Source: Numida meleagris
Lineage: Eukaryota; Chordata; Aves; Galliformes; Numididae
Length of the DNA: 64,000 nucleotides
NCBI RefSeq assembly: GCF_002078875.1
Contig: NC_034409.1
Coordinates: 19,346,179 to 19,410,178 of the forward strand
Direction: 5' to 3'
Shown: in pieces, positions 13,101 to 27,167 of the stretch
How positions within the stretch are numbered: position 1 is the stretch's first letter
How the letters are laid out: each line of letters begins with the position of its first letter
Position numbers and translations under genes: made by a program
The notes under the pieces: generated by a model
What the model was told of the DNA's origin: nothing
Databases searched by the model: none
What the model saw: only the letters and a program-made list of their open reading frames with translations

Positions 13101-13265
13101 CACTACACGCTATTGAGTTTGAAGGATCATATCCGTGCACAAGAAAGCAAACGGGAGCCTTTTGGTTGTTTTTCATGATCTGTGCTGTGGTTTGCCGGAG
13201 ATGTACAGGAACTTTCAACTTTCAATGCTGTTTTTTTTCCCTTTAAGTGAGTTGTTGAGGAGGTT

Positions 13266-13298
13266 GTTTTTTTTTTTTGTTGTTGTTTTTTTTTTTTT
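13266..13298. repeat. T-rich tract
   Basis: Two T-runs of about 13 bases separated by GTTGTTG. Low-complexity sequence. Confidence 0.9.
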
Positions 13299-15985
13299 AG
13301 CAGTCCAGTAGTATTGCTCATTAGAGTTCTGTTTTCAAAATATAAAGTGTTCTTTTCAAACCAGCCTGTTGGGTTTGGTTTACGTTGGCATTTCTGGTCT
13401 GTTGTTGCAACATCTTTCTGGAGAGAAAAAAAATGTCAAGACTTTAGGGAAATATTCAGCTGAATACCTGGCCAAAGAGAAATAAATATTTTCTCTCTAT
13501 GTTCTTATTCAACTACTCAGCAGAGAATATGACAAAATAGATGTTCTTTGGGCTTAGACCTTTCAAAGATTTTTTCTAGACTGCTGAAGTTATGCCATAA
13601 TGCTCTGCAAGTATTCCTGTAAGGTTTTTGAGGAAGTTCTTAGTAAGGAAATTATGTTTCCAACTTTTTTATTTTAACCATTCAATTTTGACTTTGCTGA
13701 AGAACTTTAACAGTTTTTTTTAACTGTTATTTGTCTTCATACTAATTTAAACCAAAGGAGCAGTAAGGAAACTTTGATGTAGCTAAAAGTTCTTCAAAAA
13801 TTATTATATCAAAACCTGATCTGAAATTGTAATTTGCACTGATAACAAATTTGATTTTCAATGTTTCCTCATGTGTTCCTCAGATGTATAAGTATTTATG
13901 ATTTCCAGAGAATAATTACTTTGCTTTAAGTTGTGGACAAGTTTATTTTCAAACACAATTTTGCTACTTTTATTTGAGACAGTTACATACTTTCATTACA
14001 TAGTTAAGGCACATGACATATTCTTTTGAACTCTCATTAACAGAAGATATTATACACTCATAGGCCAGATTCTGTTCTTCTTTCTCAACTTAAATAGCAG
14101 TTAATAGATGCATTAATATTGGAAGGAGTCACTCTATGTTTTTCTAAGCATTTTTGCACTGTTATCTTGTTGCTGTCTACTCAGTGCGTATAATTATGTC
14201 AAGGTCTATTATTGTCAACTGCTCTGCTTTTAGCAGGTGTTCTCCTTCATTCACATTAAAAAAAAATCTTTTTTTTTTTTTTTTTAATCTATTCCTTCTT
14301 AAGGAAAACTTCTCTTATCTAAAGGCAAGAGAAGATAGTAAGGGAAGATATATACCCTTCACCTGCAACATGATATCACAGGATTTCCGGTGAACTGCTC
14401 TAGCACTCAATCTCCTCCAGGCTGTAGCTGACATTATAGAACTTGTCAATGAAAGAAACCCAAGTGAACAACATTAGAGAAAATCTTATGGAGTCTTGTG
14501 GAGAATCATAATTCTTCCTGCTAATGATCTCCCTGTATAACGGGATAAAGTGGGTCAGGGTCATAGTTAACCTCCAAACCTCTCCGTGTCCCCTTGGGAG
14601 TTCCTCATCTTGCTTTCCTACTTTAATAAATGCTGTGGCAGAACAAATGCCCCCTCTTTTTCCAAACTGCACTAAACAAATGCAGCAGTTTGTAAAATAA
14701 CAGTAATTATTTTAAAGACATTACTTTAATATCATTCCTGTTTATATTATAAATAAAGGGCAGGAAATTATGAGAAAAACATTGTTATTAATGGAGCTAG
14801 TAAATAATAGGAAAGAAAGGGAAGGAAATCAAAATGAATTTTAGGAGAAAAGATATTATATAAGGAACAATACATACTTCAGTTATTCACAGAGTGATTA
14901 CTATTACAAGAAGGAAAAAACATTTAAAATACGATTTAAGAATTCTGCCAGGTTTCATAATTTGTCCAAATCTGCTCAGTTAAAAAACTCATCTAATAGT
15001 ATTCTCAAATCAATGGGCATTTTCTGACTCAAATACAGAGAGGTATTATTTAAGGAAATTTGATGTAACTTGGGGTATATATTACCTGATTTTTTTTTTA
15101 AACACACTTTTTATTTTTGTTGTGTTTTTCACTAAAAATAGTATACCAAACTGAAATATATCATACTAAATTTTCAGTTGAACTTATAATATTTTCAATT
15201 GTAAAATTGTGCCTTACATGCATACATGGACAAGTGTGTAGAATTAGTGACAGATGATAGTTCTACCCAATGACACCTTTCAATAACATGCTCTTACTAA
15301 GATCACAGTCACCCTTATGTGATTACTATATTCTTTATTTTCAAGATAATTATTCAGGGAAATCTTTCCACAACTAGAAAGCATGTGCAATGTAAGTGTG
15401 AACTATTAAGGTCCGGTGAAAGTCATGTGTACCACTTAAATTCAGCTTAAGTGCACTTGAGAGGACTGAATGTTCATGATGACTTTCTGTGTAAGGATGA
15501 CACAACCTTTGCAAACAGTTGCTTGGTTAACTCCATGTCTCAAAATAGTTAGTATAAAGGTGTCATCCAATGTGTGCAAAAAACTCAGCTCTGTACTAAT
15601 TCACGTCAACAAAAATGCAAGTGCATGCACATACATATGCACAAAGACAATGAGTCTGAATTTCAGCTTGTCTGGGATATTTTCATACTCTGAAATAAAA
15701 ATTACAGTTCTATGGCCAGATGAATTGAGCAGAGCAGCCTAAAAATGAATTGTGGTGACCAACATTAGGCACCATTTATTTGCTTTCTGTTTATAAACCT
15801 TAATGTTTGTTTTCCATGTATTCTGCTTCATGAGATGATCATTAAGTACAAGAGTTCCTTCAAATTAGTGGTGACCGTGGTTTGGCTCTTCTTAAAAATG
15901 TAAATTTATAGCTTGGTTGAAGACATTCAAAACTCTACAGCATGTTTTGCTTTGTTTTGTTTCTTTTCTTTTTTCTTTTTTTTTC
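13299..15985. other. No gene confirmed; small hairpins
   Basis: AT-rich DNA. An 8-bp perfect stem TAACAGTT/AACTGTTA with a six-T loop lies at 13708-13729. An A9/T16 potential hairpin lies near 14257-14287. A minus-strand open stretch at 14400-14672 is discussed as a finding. It is not annotated as a gene because I cannot name a family. Confidence 0.5.
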
Positions 15986-16687
15986 ATAGAATCACAGAAT
16001 TATAGGTGTTGGAAGGGACATCTGGATATCATCTAGTCCAACTGTGCTAAAGCAGGTTCCCTGAAGTAGGCTGCAGAGGAAAGTATCCAGGCAAAATTTG
16101 AATGTCTCCAGAGAAGGAGATTCTACAACCTCTCTAGGCAGCTTGTTCCAATGCTCTGTCACCCTCAAAGTTAAATTTTTCTTCATGTTTGCACGGAATT
16201 TCCTGTGCTTCAGTTTGTGCCCATTGCCCATTGTTCTGTTTCTGGGCACAGCTGAAAAGAGCCTGGCACCATCTACTTGGCACTCATCCTTCAGATGTTT
16301 GTAAGCACTGAGAAGATCCCCCCTCAGTCTTCTCCAGGCTGAACAGTCCCAGGTCTCTCAGCCTTTCCTCTAGGCTCAGGCCCCTGATTATCTTTGTGGC
16401 CCTCTGAAGAACTCTCTCCAGTAGTTCCCTGCCTTTCTTGAACTGTGAAGCCCTGAACTGGACACTGTACTCCAAATGAGGCCTCACCAGGGCAGAGTGG
16501 AATGAGAGAATCACCTCCCTTGGCCTGCTGGCCACACTTTTTAAGGCACTCCAGGGTATCATTGGCCCTCTTGGCCACAAAGGCACACTGCTGGCTCATG
16601 GCCAACCTGCTGTCCACCAGCACACATTGATCCTTGTAAACAGAGCTTATCAGCCCCTAACCTGTACTGAAACATGCAGTGTAGCTC
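15986..16687 (-). mobile_element. CR1 LINE, 3' portion
   Basis: The plus strand begins with CATAGAATCACAGAATTATAG, the complement of a CR1 3' tail. It continues through the complement of the ORF2 C-terminal region: minus-strand peptides include [21 protein letters not shown] (split here for length) and, further upstream, [18 protein letters not shown]. Homology extends to about 16687 and then stops in T-rich sequence. The ORF2 remnant is broken into at least three frames (15992-16249, 16284-16586, 16324-16623). This subfamily differs from the 27-kb copy. Confidence 0.9.
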
Positions 16688-18329
16688 TGTTTCTTTCTTT
16701 TTTTTCATGTGCTCTCTATAGAACTGATGTTGATTTTGAGTTTTGGCTTCAAAAATAAGAAACAGTAATAGAAAACAAAAAAGGAGAAACACAGTTAGTG
16801 TGGTTCTGTCAGCATACAAAAAAAATAAGGAAAAAGCAAAGTCATACCATAAAGCAATATGCAACAGTTATTTGATTTGATGATCACCTTCTGATCTCTG
16901 TATTATGGATTTCAATGGCTATTCAATGATAAAGTCAGAGAAGCACAGCATTTTTGAACATACATTCAGTCAGACAAATTTAAATTCCAGTCTTTGTAGC
17001 TGACAACATACTCTGACCTCCAGATCACCCTTCCTCTCTGTCTGAAATCACCCCTAAATCATCTATGTCAGAGCAATGGGCGACCTAATAGCAAGACAAT
17101 GCTCTGTGGGATGGCTTTACATGTTCAAACATAATTCTCAATTGCAGGGAGAGATGCTGCAATTTCATGGTTGATGCTTAGAGCTGTGTTGATGAAGAGC
17201 AAACAGTATGAATACTGATAGAAGACAATCTAACCCCTGTCTAGGGAGACAGTGAATCAGAGATGTTCTGTGAAGGAATCAAGAGTATTCAAGTAGATTA
17301 AGATGGATTTGTATGATCACTTTTCCCACTGCTTTTTGTAGAATGTAAAAATAGTGACTTTTTAGCGAGTGGCAAATGCAAAGTAATAGAAGTGATGCCA
17401 GTTCATTTATTTGAGCTCTCTAAATGCAGGATCTGCCTCTTCTTAGAAGAAAAGCTTCTGAATGCCATCTGAAAACTCAAGTGCACCTTGTTCTGCCATT
17501 AGCACTCAGAAGCACTAAATGCTAACTAAATTAACAAGTTTTAGGTACTCAGCAATTTGTGGCAACTCCAGTACTGAATTAAGTACTTCAGCTGTTTATA
17601 TCATGTGTGTGCTGAATTCAGTGCTTAAAAATGGAAACCATAAAATTCCAGACATTAATCCAGATGCTTAAAGTATGGTAAAGGGTGAGCATTAATATTC
17701 TGGCCACAAAGATGTGCCTAAGTCAGAGGTGCAGAGAAATGCTTTTCTCCACTCAATATTAACACATTAGTAAATTTTTTTTTCCAGGAGTTAGGAAACA
17801 AAAGCCAGACTTTTCTCACCATACTTGATCAAACAAAGAAGTGGTTCACTCACACTATGTCAACAACACCAACAAATGCAGTGCAATGGGTCTGGACAGT
17901 GAAAAAGATGCTGCTGAAGTCCTCAAGCCTTTGCTAAATATTCTTAAGGGTTTACTTTGGCCTGGCTGTTGTCTGGCCCTGAGTGCTAAGTGCTCATTAG
18001 TGGTGGCAACACACTGGGTATGCTCCTGGGGCTCTGGAAGCAGTCCAGTTTTGTTGGAAAGAGTCCAGGTTGTGTACTTGGAGAGAGCCTCTAGATGTGA
18101 AACAAGGTATGATGAGGGTGATTGAAAGATCTCCTGATCTGAACTAAACAGCTAAGGTAGGTGAAGGTGGGTGTAACCTTAATATCCCTGTGATTACAGC
18201 AGCTGGGTTTTAGAGGCTTATACTGGTTTTGTAGAACACTGCAAAAACAAACAAACAAACAAAAATGCAATAACATATAAAGAATCCACTTTCTAGTTTA
18301 GTTCATCGGATCCTTTTGGGTCTCTTCCA
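16688..18329. other. No gene recognised
   Basis: Unique-looking DNA, with a 94-codon ORF at 17841-18125 that has no recognisable domain. A short CAAA microsatellite lies near the right end. Confidence 0.55.
18243..18265. repeat. (CAAA)n microsatellite
   Basis: About five CAAA units. Confidence 0.9.
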
Positions 18330-18388
18330 CCTCCTTGTGAACCCTTGTGGATCCTTTCCAAATCAGGATATTCAATGATTCTGTGAAA
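18330..18388 (+). mobile_element. Probable CR1 3' relic
   Basis: GGATCCTTTCCAAATCAGGA followed by TATTCAATGATTCTGTGA resembles a worn CR1 3' terminus (GGATCCCTTCC... ATTCTATGATTCTGTGA). It is too short and diverged to place in a subfamily. Confidence 0.5.
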
Positions 18389-21309
18389 CAGATAAGTTAT
18401 TCTGTTACTGGTGATTCACAGATTGCAGATTTTCCCGACTCACCAGAATTCCCCTTTCCCCATTGTTTGTATATAATTGACATTTATTTAACAAACATTA
18501 CCCCAAGTTTGACCTCATGGATGTAAAAAGCTCATACTGTTTCCTTTTTGATAAAAACAGCATAGTTACTCTGAAATAAATTTCAGTTGAGGCCCAACAC
18601 TGTCCTTGTTGATGGCCATGTCTTGAAATTATATGTACATAGTTTCTGAGTGCATAAATAATCTTTTTCATGATTCTTCAGCTTTCTTTGCATGACTGTG
18701 CCAGAGATTACTACCTTGTGCACGTTCCCTAAGTTAGAACAAAATTACTGTTTGTTGTTGCACAGCATATTTCACAAACCTGCCAGTGTATTTGTGAACA
18801 CTAGCTTTTCTGTCTCCAGTGGCGTTCAGAGAGACAGGGATAGAACTGTTTCTGAACTAAGTTACCAGCAGCAGAGCACCTTTGCAAGGACACTTGTGCT
18901 CAGCTATCTCATGCTTTCCCAGTGGAACATTTTTTTGTTCACATGGGAATTAGTGGCATCTCAAAGGCACTTCAGAAGTTATGGTATGTATGCTTTAAAC
19001 CCTAAAAGGATAGCCTGTAAATTGCAATCCATAACAAACTAAAACTATCATAATTTGGCTTCTTTCTTGTTCTTCCTTTTTCCCATTTCTTTTATGGGTC
19101 TTTTGCTGGATGAGATCGACAGGACCAAAGACTGGGAAAGCACTTAGCTGGAAAGAATCAAGGGGAAAACATTGTTCACCACATTCACTTATATATCAGC
19201 ACCTACAAGAAAATGCAGCCAAACTAGCAAGGTAGAAATGCAAACTGGAAATGCTCTATGTAAATCTACTGAGGTTTGTTTTTCTCCCTTAAAAGGGTGC
19301 CACTTTCTAACATCCACAAATACAGATTTTCTGTAAACAAAATAAGATGATACTTCTTTCTAACATTTTGCAGCACCGTTTTTACCTTGCACTTCTCATT
19401 TAGTTTAAGTGTCAGACACAATTTTAGTCTACCAGCCAGACTTTTTCATTTTAACTTTAAAAAATATATATTTTAGAAAGGAAATAAAGGAGAGTTGATT
19501 ACAAAATATAACGGTTTTAATTAAATGAAATGCTGAGCATATTTATTTATTTCAAAAAGTTACAAGTTTTTTAGTTTGCACTGTACTGATGAGTTGGTAT
19601 TTTACTAATCAGACTAATTTAAGTGTGAGATAATTTATGTAACAACATCTATGATTCTACTTGAGAAGATTTCCAGTATATTTATTGTTGTGGAACCTTC
19701 CTGTCAGGAAATCAGTAGCAGGTTCTATCCCAGTGAATGCACAAAGATTGAAACAACCGGCTTTAGCATACATATATGATATTTTATCTGAAACCAAAAT
19801 TAATTATCTGAGTTTCTGGTCTTGATTTCCTGGAAAGTTGATTTTTTCTTCACTTATAGGTACATGAGTGTTGCCTGTATACATATGCAACTAAGGGAGG
19901 AGCTCTTGGCAATTTAACACTCATCATGTTTTTCAGAATAACGCTAGACATAAGCATATGTTAAAAAATGTCAGTATGGAGTCCAAAGTGAAAATACGGA
20001 TCTCTCAGTTTCCTGGCAAATCTCTGCACAGTATGGAAAGGAAAGTCAATCTCCAGCCATGACCTGATACTCTGTGAATAAGAACATGTTAATTTATTAA
20101 AAGGGTAAAAAAATACCACCTTTGTGGAGCATGTGTCAGTACAATACATGAAGGAATATGTTTAACATTTCCCAAAAGATCATCTGTTCTATATGAACAA
20201 TGTGAAGAAGATGTTTATAGGGTTTTCTAGCATAGATTTTATCTTCAATCCTGAGGCCTGCCCTCTGCAAAGGAAAGTGTGCATATGACACATAGCCCAA
20301 AGCCTTTGCAGTTTATGTATGCCTGGAATATATGTTATCTCCACTTGGCACACTGAGAAAACTTAGTTTTCTCCAAGCTGATTCAGTTCTATCCCTTCCT
20401 TTTCACTGGCACAGTTGGGGATGTGTACTGACTGCTTGTGATACGCTGTGATGTTAGGAGCTGGCACAGCCACTGTGGTGTAATGTCTTACAAAGGTAAT
20501 AAATACCTGATAGGTCTTTATGTGATCAACTGAATTAGGAAGTATTTAATCATTATTTTACTCGCCATATAATTAACAAAGGAAGTCTGCAATGAATTAC
20601 TGTGAAGACTACTATTTTCCCTCAGAGATTTCAGTTCTTATTTAGAACAAAACATTAAATTTTTTCATAATGAGAAATGGAAAAACAGTGCCTGAAGTTG
20701 CAGAGTTATTGGAACTGCTAATCTACATGTTCTAGGGCATAACTTGAGGAATTGAAATCAGGAAAGAATTTTCACCCTGAGTGCAGAATTATTCCAATAA
20801 ATGCATTCTGAGAATCACATTTTTCCTTGAAGCATCTGGGACTGAATTTTAGGATGATACAGGACTAGAGAGAGCATCCAGACACAACACGTGGTGACTG
20901 GCAGTTAAGAGTTTCCATCAGATGTTCATACATAATCGTTACTTAGCTGGCTAAGTTCTATGAAAAGTCATGATGTACAAATACCGTACAAAACAAACAC
21001 AGAACTGTAAGAAGATGGGTTTTCCACCAGGAAAAAAAAAATCTTTAAATATGAATGAGTTTTAAACACTTCTGTTCTCCTTCTTCCTGTGTTTGTCCAT
21101 ACAGTGACATACATTTATTTCCATCCCTGACAGTTTCCATTGCAGAAGGTGCCAATAATAATTATGCTGAGTTTGGCTGAATGCAAGCCATGACTTTTTC
21201 CCCTTAGCTTTTCAGACTTTGACAACACTATCAGTTCACAACAGACCACCTGTTTGTTTTGCAGTGCCTGCCAAAACTCATAAGTTTTAATGAGGAAAGG
21301 AGACGATAC

Positions 21310-21382
21310 TTAATATGTATGTATATTTATATAATATATATATTTTAATAAATAAATAAATATAATTAATTATAATAAATGC
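21310..21382. repeat. AT-rich low-complexity block
   Basis: Mostly A and T with TATA, AATAA and TAAT words, including a short AATA run at 21347-21361. Confidence 0.9.
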
Positions 21383-24300
21383 ATACACATTTAACATACA
21401 CATTTCTTTCCACTGAGATACATAGAAGATAAACAATTTGATTGCAGGGAGAATTTTTAAATTGTTTTTCTTTTGTTCATCTTGCTGACTTTATTTAGCA
21501 ACAGGGTAAAGTGTAGGGAGAGAGAAGTGAGATGATCCCTACCATGGAAGAATTACAAAGGACTTCACTATCTGTCCTGATTACAAACTCACAGAGCCAT
21601 GATGTAGATATTAGACATCATGGAACAAACCACAAACTCTATATTCTGAAGATAACTGAGCTGTTATTTACAGCAATTGTATTCTTTTCACTGTGCACCT
21701 ATTATAGGTAAACAAGCATGCACACAGCATCTTCATGAAAAAAAAATGTAGAGAGCAGAATCCTTTTTTCTCAAACTGTAACAACCAATATTAACATTTG
21801 TAGTTTTTTCCAAATATCAGCTAATGTTGTCCATTGACTGAGTCACGTCTCTTCCTACCACCAAATCTACCTCTTAAATATTGCCACATAGCATTGCTCC
21901 CGCTGAAGATCTTGCCATGTATGTGTTTCATACATGACTTAAAAGGGGAGGGCAAGGAGAATTATGACCAACATTTCTGAGAGTCCTTATGCTAACACAA
22001 GGTATCAAGTGCTGGATTTTTGGAGTTTCTGAGCAGCTCCATCTCCCATCTGGATTTGTTCTAGAATTCAAAATGCTGAGGACTGTCGAGTGAAAGAAGT
22101 TAAGCACAGAAAACAGGAAAAAGAAAAGGAAAGATGAGGTAACTTCCTGTAGCATTACTTTAAAACTGGTCAACACAATCCAAATCACTTCTTACATTTG
22201 AGATACAGCTCCTCTACTGTTTAGAAATCTCCTTCTAGAGGTTAACAGTAACACCAAAATTGTAAATTTTGGAAACAATAAATTTAAAATTTGGAAATTA
22301 GTTTCTGATTTTGCAATTATTGTGGAAGGAGATGTGCCAAAGGATTATCTGTAAGCCACAGGCAACACTGGGAATCAAATTTTAATTCCTATGGCAATTC
22401 TGTTTCTTCTGTAATAGAATCCCATATATTCTGAAAATCTCTGATTGAATAAGCAGATTTAAATTAGATTTGGAACACCTGATGCATGTGTATGGAAAGT
22501 GCAAAATTTTAGCAACACTTAGGGTCTTTTTCCAAGATGTCAGAGGGGAGGAAGGAATCATCTGATTACCACGGTATCTCACCAGTACTTGTTTATTTTG
22601 TATATATAATTTACTTGTTCAGTAAAATCTAACATAGAAAATTTTTACTTTTTTAACCCAATACTTTGATCTTATGCACCTTCAATTGACATAATATTAT
22701 TTGTACCCAGGAATTTAAAATTCTATTTTAAGCCAAGCTATGTAAAGCCTTGAGCTGACAGTATCTTATCAGGCAGTTTTCAGACCCTATATGTTAATTA
22801 TCTAGTTCTTTAACAGCATGTACATCTTTAAAGTCTGTGGAGTAAGTATAGTTTAAATGAAGATCAGAAACCATGTCTTTCAGGATTTGCAGATGCCTTT
22901 ATCATTTAAATAAATGTATTTATTTTATTGTTATCCTTTCTGCCTTCCTTCTAAGAATTACCTACACTTGTAAGATAAGCTGGATATACAAAAAATTTTA
23001 ACTTTTTCAATTTTTAATTAATTTAGTCTCTTTTGCTCTAGAATAGTGTCCAAATAGAAGACTCTAAACAGACCATTAAGGAGTAGGTATTCTGCAGTAG
23101 CTATTTGTGAATAAATATGTATTAGACAGAATCTAAAAATAAGTTCGCAGAAAAGTCTGGATATACTCTAAGTACTTAACTGAAATATCTAAAACAGTAC
23201 TGATAAAACCAGAGACAAATCATGGAGGAAAATTTATCTGTGTAGGATAAATAAATGGTAGGACTACCCTGGGTGTTTCCATTCTGTACTACAGTATGTT
23301 TTGTAGACACATTCCCATGATGATCTTGGGGTAATCCCGTATTATATGTTATTGCCTCATCTTTAGAAACAGCACTATTGTGATGATAAGATTCATTAAT
23401 GTGTGAGGTGCTCAGGTGGTATTGTGATGAGGTAATAGAACATGGCTTGTACCTATGTAGAAGCATTCACTCATGCAAAAGCAGGGATGAAGAATGATTT
23501 CATCTCATCAGCCTAACCAGATGGAGAACTAGCACAAGTTATTTTTAAGTTGAAGCTGCACTCTAGCACAAGTCAAATTCAGTACTGTTGCACAGATTAA
23601 TGTAACACTATATTTGGAAATCTTTCTTGAATCTCTGTTCACTACACTAAGATAAGCAAGGAGAAATACCCGGCACCAGCTCACAGTAAAGGCTATGAAA
23701 ACATGGACTATTTTCTACTGTAAATGCAAAGGCACCATCAGCCTTCAGTCTTGGAGTTGATTGAGTGGGAAACTGACTAAACTGGTAATGAATCACAGAA
23801 ACTATCCTCCTAATGCATATTATTGGAAAGTATAGGTAGTTAGTGGTAATGATTAAAACAGTTTTCCAAGAAAAACTAGATTAAAATTGAGTGCCAAAAC
23901 AGATACTACACTAAAACTTATATGGAACATCTCAATCCTTATTGTAATACAGTAGGGAAAGAGAACACTGAAGTTGAAGAACTATGTTGCTTATGTTGCT
24001 GACTATTCAGAAAATAGAATCAATATCTAATGATAATTGTGTTAGAAAAGGTAAAATACATCTAGTAACGTTTCTTCAGCACAAATTATTTTGGTTGTTT
24101 CTACAGAAGTGATGAAGATGCTAAAACTTGTCAAAGTAAATCAGACCTAGAAAATATATCTAATGAGCTATCTTTTTTCAGTAATTTTCAGTAGAATACA
24201 TATGTCTCTGCAAATAGAAAAAGGCAACTGTTTATTATAGAATATATTACATATTCATGGCTCATATGACAATGTCTTTTAGAGATTTGAGATCCATTGA

Positions 24301-25185
24301 CATACTAACTTCCATCTTAATTTACTAGGTAAATACAGTAGGTCTCAAAGGATTGCTATCACATCTGTGTGCAGAAAATCATTATGAGAGGCCTTTCATG
24401 ACATTTGGAGAAGGTACCTGGAGGTATGTTTACTAGTGGTATAACACTTCGGAACTTCATGGAAGTATGTGGTAACAACCTACGTCAGTTTTCACATGGT
24501 ACTATATTTTCAACCTGACTTCTGCGAATAAGTGATTAATATCTAAGAGGTGTCTATGCCATGATTTTCCCATCAAGTAGCATAGTTTCATGTATACAGG
24601 TTGCATGGTATTATCAGCATTTTGTTGATAGGTATTTGTAAACTCTAGCTCACTAAAATGTATGAAACATGAATATCCACAAAAATTAAGTTAAAAAGAA
24701 ATGGTGAATTTTCTATAGGAATAATTATTAGCAAGTGAATAAGAAGAAAGGCTCAGAAAAGTAATAATCCACCACATGCTGCTGAAATGTCAAAACCAGT
24801 TTTAGCTTTCTGAAGGTGTATATGTATTTGCTGTTCTCAGAAACATGATAGTGTATTTCAAATTGTTACATACTGAATAGTCCATGTGTTACAGTAACGC
24901 TGTTAACAGCACCTGAGGATTTCAGTGGCAATTTATTGAACAGTCTCCAAGGTCATTCATTAATACTTACTGTCTCCAGTGAAATGGCTTGGGAAATGCT
25001 GAGGAATGCAAATACAGTGCCTGAGAGCAACTTCATCCAACTAAATACATCGAGAAGCCACGATAGAGCAATGAATCAGACAGCCACGACTTCAAAGATC
25101 TATGTTTGGCATCTAGCCTGTGATGGCATGGCATATATTCATATCCAGGGGGAGAAATAGACAAAGAGAAAAAGAGGATAAAAAG

Positions 25186-25210
25186 GAAAACAAACAAACA
25201 AACAAAAAAA
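25186..25210. repeat. (CAAA)n microsatellite
   Basis: About four CAAA units followed by an A-run. Confidence 0.9.
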
Positions 25211-27121
25211 CTACCACTTTTCTGAAGTGAGAGCACGCATTCACTCTTACTCCTCTGTTGGCTAAAATGAATGGTTGATAAATTTTATTTGTCAATAGGT
25301 TCTATTTATCAACAATAATTCAAACAATGGGGGCAAATTATGTCAAAATATGTGTTAGAATTTCTTCTGTTTTAAGAAAAAATAAAAGAAACCTGCTACT
25401 CCCCTGACAGTTCCTAGATATATCTTGATGAAAGAAAATATATTACTAGCAAAATTTTACAGTTAACAAAAAGTACAGGTTTGTTGTTGTTGTTATTTCT
25501 TTTTGTTTCTGTGACTGTGTTTTTTTTCCCCTTTTCCTTTTTTTTTATCTTCTTTGTAAGTAAAGTGGAGAAATCAATAAGGTGGGTAAAATGGCTGTTT
25601 AAAGACTTAAAACACATTCTGCTATGAAGTAATTACTACCAGCTATTTTGATAAAGATCAGTTCCCCTGAGGTATTTGATCATTTCAAGCTCACTCTTCC
25701 TTCTTTAAAAGAAAATTATTTATCTCACTGTTAAATTGTTCACACCTCTACTTATTTACGGTTCATACTAATTCACAGTCTCCCAAACAGTTCCATGTGC
25801 ACAGCTGTAGATTTTGGACAGACCAAGGACCATCCACAACAGGCAGATTAGCCATATCAGCACGATCTGGCTGCAGGTCTAAATAAAAGATTCTGATTCA
25901 CAATATTTACTAATTCACTATTCCAGAATTAGGTTTAGGTCCCATTAGCATTATGGGATTATGTATTTTCTTTAAGTATTTCCTTCATCAGTCATCAGGA
26001 TAGCATCTGAAAACTTCAACATTTTCTACTAATTTTCATCCAAGTTAATGTATGTAACAGAGAGACAGAGGACAAGGCAGTTCTTCATACAAGTCTCTTC
26101 AGAGTCATGTTATTGTTCCTTGCAAGTTTTCTGTGCAAGACATGCTACTACATTTTGATAATGCATTCCTGAGGCTTAATAACCATCATGCTCAATGTCA
26201 CACAGGAAACTTGTGGCAGAGCCAGGGGTCCTGATCTTATAAATTTTAGTCCAGTGGTTTGGCTGCCCCTCCTTTCAGCTCATCAGTAAAAAGCCTACTG
26301 GTCTTTGTCCTTGTTTCATAATGACAGGAAGAGACTTAGCTGAAATATGTTGAAGTACCACTTTTTGCAGTGACTGATGTTTTCCAGAAAGGTGTGCATC
26401 GTCCCCATATATCATTATAATACATGGTAAATAAATCCTCTATGTGCAGATGACGTTCAGTGCCTTGCCAGTCCATCTGTGGTCTACAAATGGAGAAAAG
26501 TGCTAACCAGAACAGATGCCCCTGGAAATATGTCTCGAAACACACATATGCTACATGGGCTCCCATTAGAGTGTTGAGTTTTAAAATCTGTGTCTTTTCT
26601 AGTATCACTATGTTGTTGCATGTTTCAGTCTAGACCGTAATGTCTTTGATTTCCTTTGTTCATACCAAGATAAACTTCATCTGCCTGCTTAGTGGAGCAA
26701 AGTTATCCAAAACATATTTGTGACATCTTTTCATCTTTATTTTTTTTCCTTTGTCCTATAAAGACAATAAATCTCAGACTGTTACATACAGGCCTCCAAA
26801 GGGCACAGAAAAAGGCAATATATTGCTTTGCTTCATCTTTTTACAATGACTATTAGGGCTGAATTTTCAGGAACAAGTAATAAATACAAGGTTATACACT
26901 GTATTTTATGATAACTGAGAGAATTAGAACACGCATATTATTTTACATACCTAACATTAGAAATTAGTGTGCCCAGGTTCACTTTAATACTCAATGGAGA
27001 CCCTCCTTAAGATCTCTCTGAAGGAATCTCCCTTTCTGCTGAGCACTTAAGGACATTTAAGTAACTAAGTGCTTAAATTTTGTCTTCTGTTTCACTAAAG
27101 AAAGACTCAATACTTGATCTA

Positions 27122-27167
27122 TATACTATGATCTAGTGACTAGTGACTATACTATGATCGAGTGACT
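27122..27167. repeat. 20-bp tandem duplication at CR1 5' edge
   Basis: Two copies, 27122-27141 and 27148-27167, share 19 of 20 bases (TATACTATGATC, T or G, AGTGACT) and are separated by six bases. The second copy runs directly into the CR1. Confidence 0.9.

Larger units (their letters stand above)
18389..27121. other. Long gene-free, repeat-poor stretch
   Basis: Nearly 9 kb without a recognisable mobile element or gene. The ORFs are short, AT-driven and lack motifs. It contains an AT-rich low-complexity block (21310-21382), a 9-bp perfect inverted repeat CCATGATGT/ACATCATGG with a 9-base spacer (21597-21623) and a CAAA tract (25186-25210). It could be intronic, or could contain conserved non-coding elements. 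The sequence alone does not say. Confidence 0.5.

Noticed and set aside
12741..13178. Long Phe-Ser/Phe-Leu and Lys-Glu/Lys-Gly ORFs
   Set aside because: They are translations of a CCTTTT microsatellite, and both pass through the unresolved base.
19645..19665. CTATGATTCTA word like a CR1 terminus
   Set aside because: It is isolated, and the upstream sequence lacks the CR1 3' UTR words.
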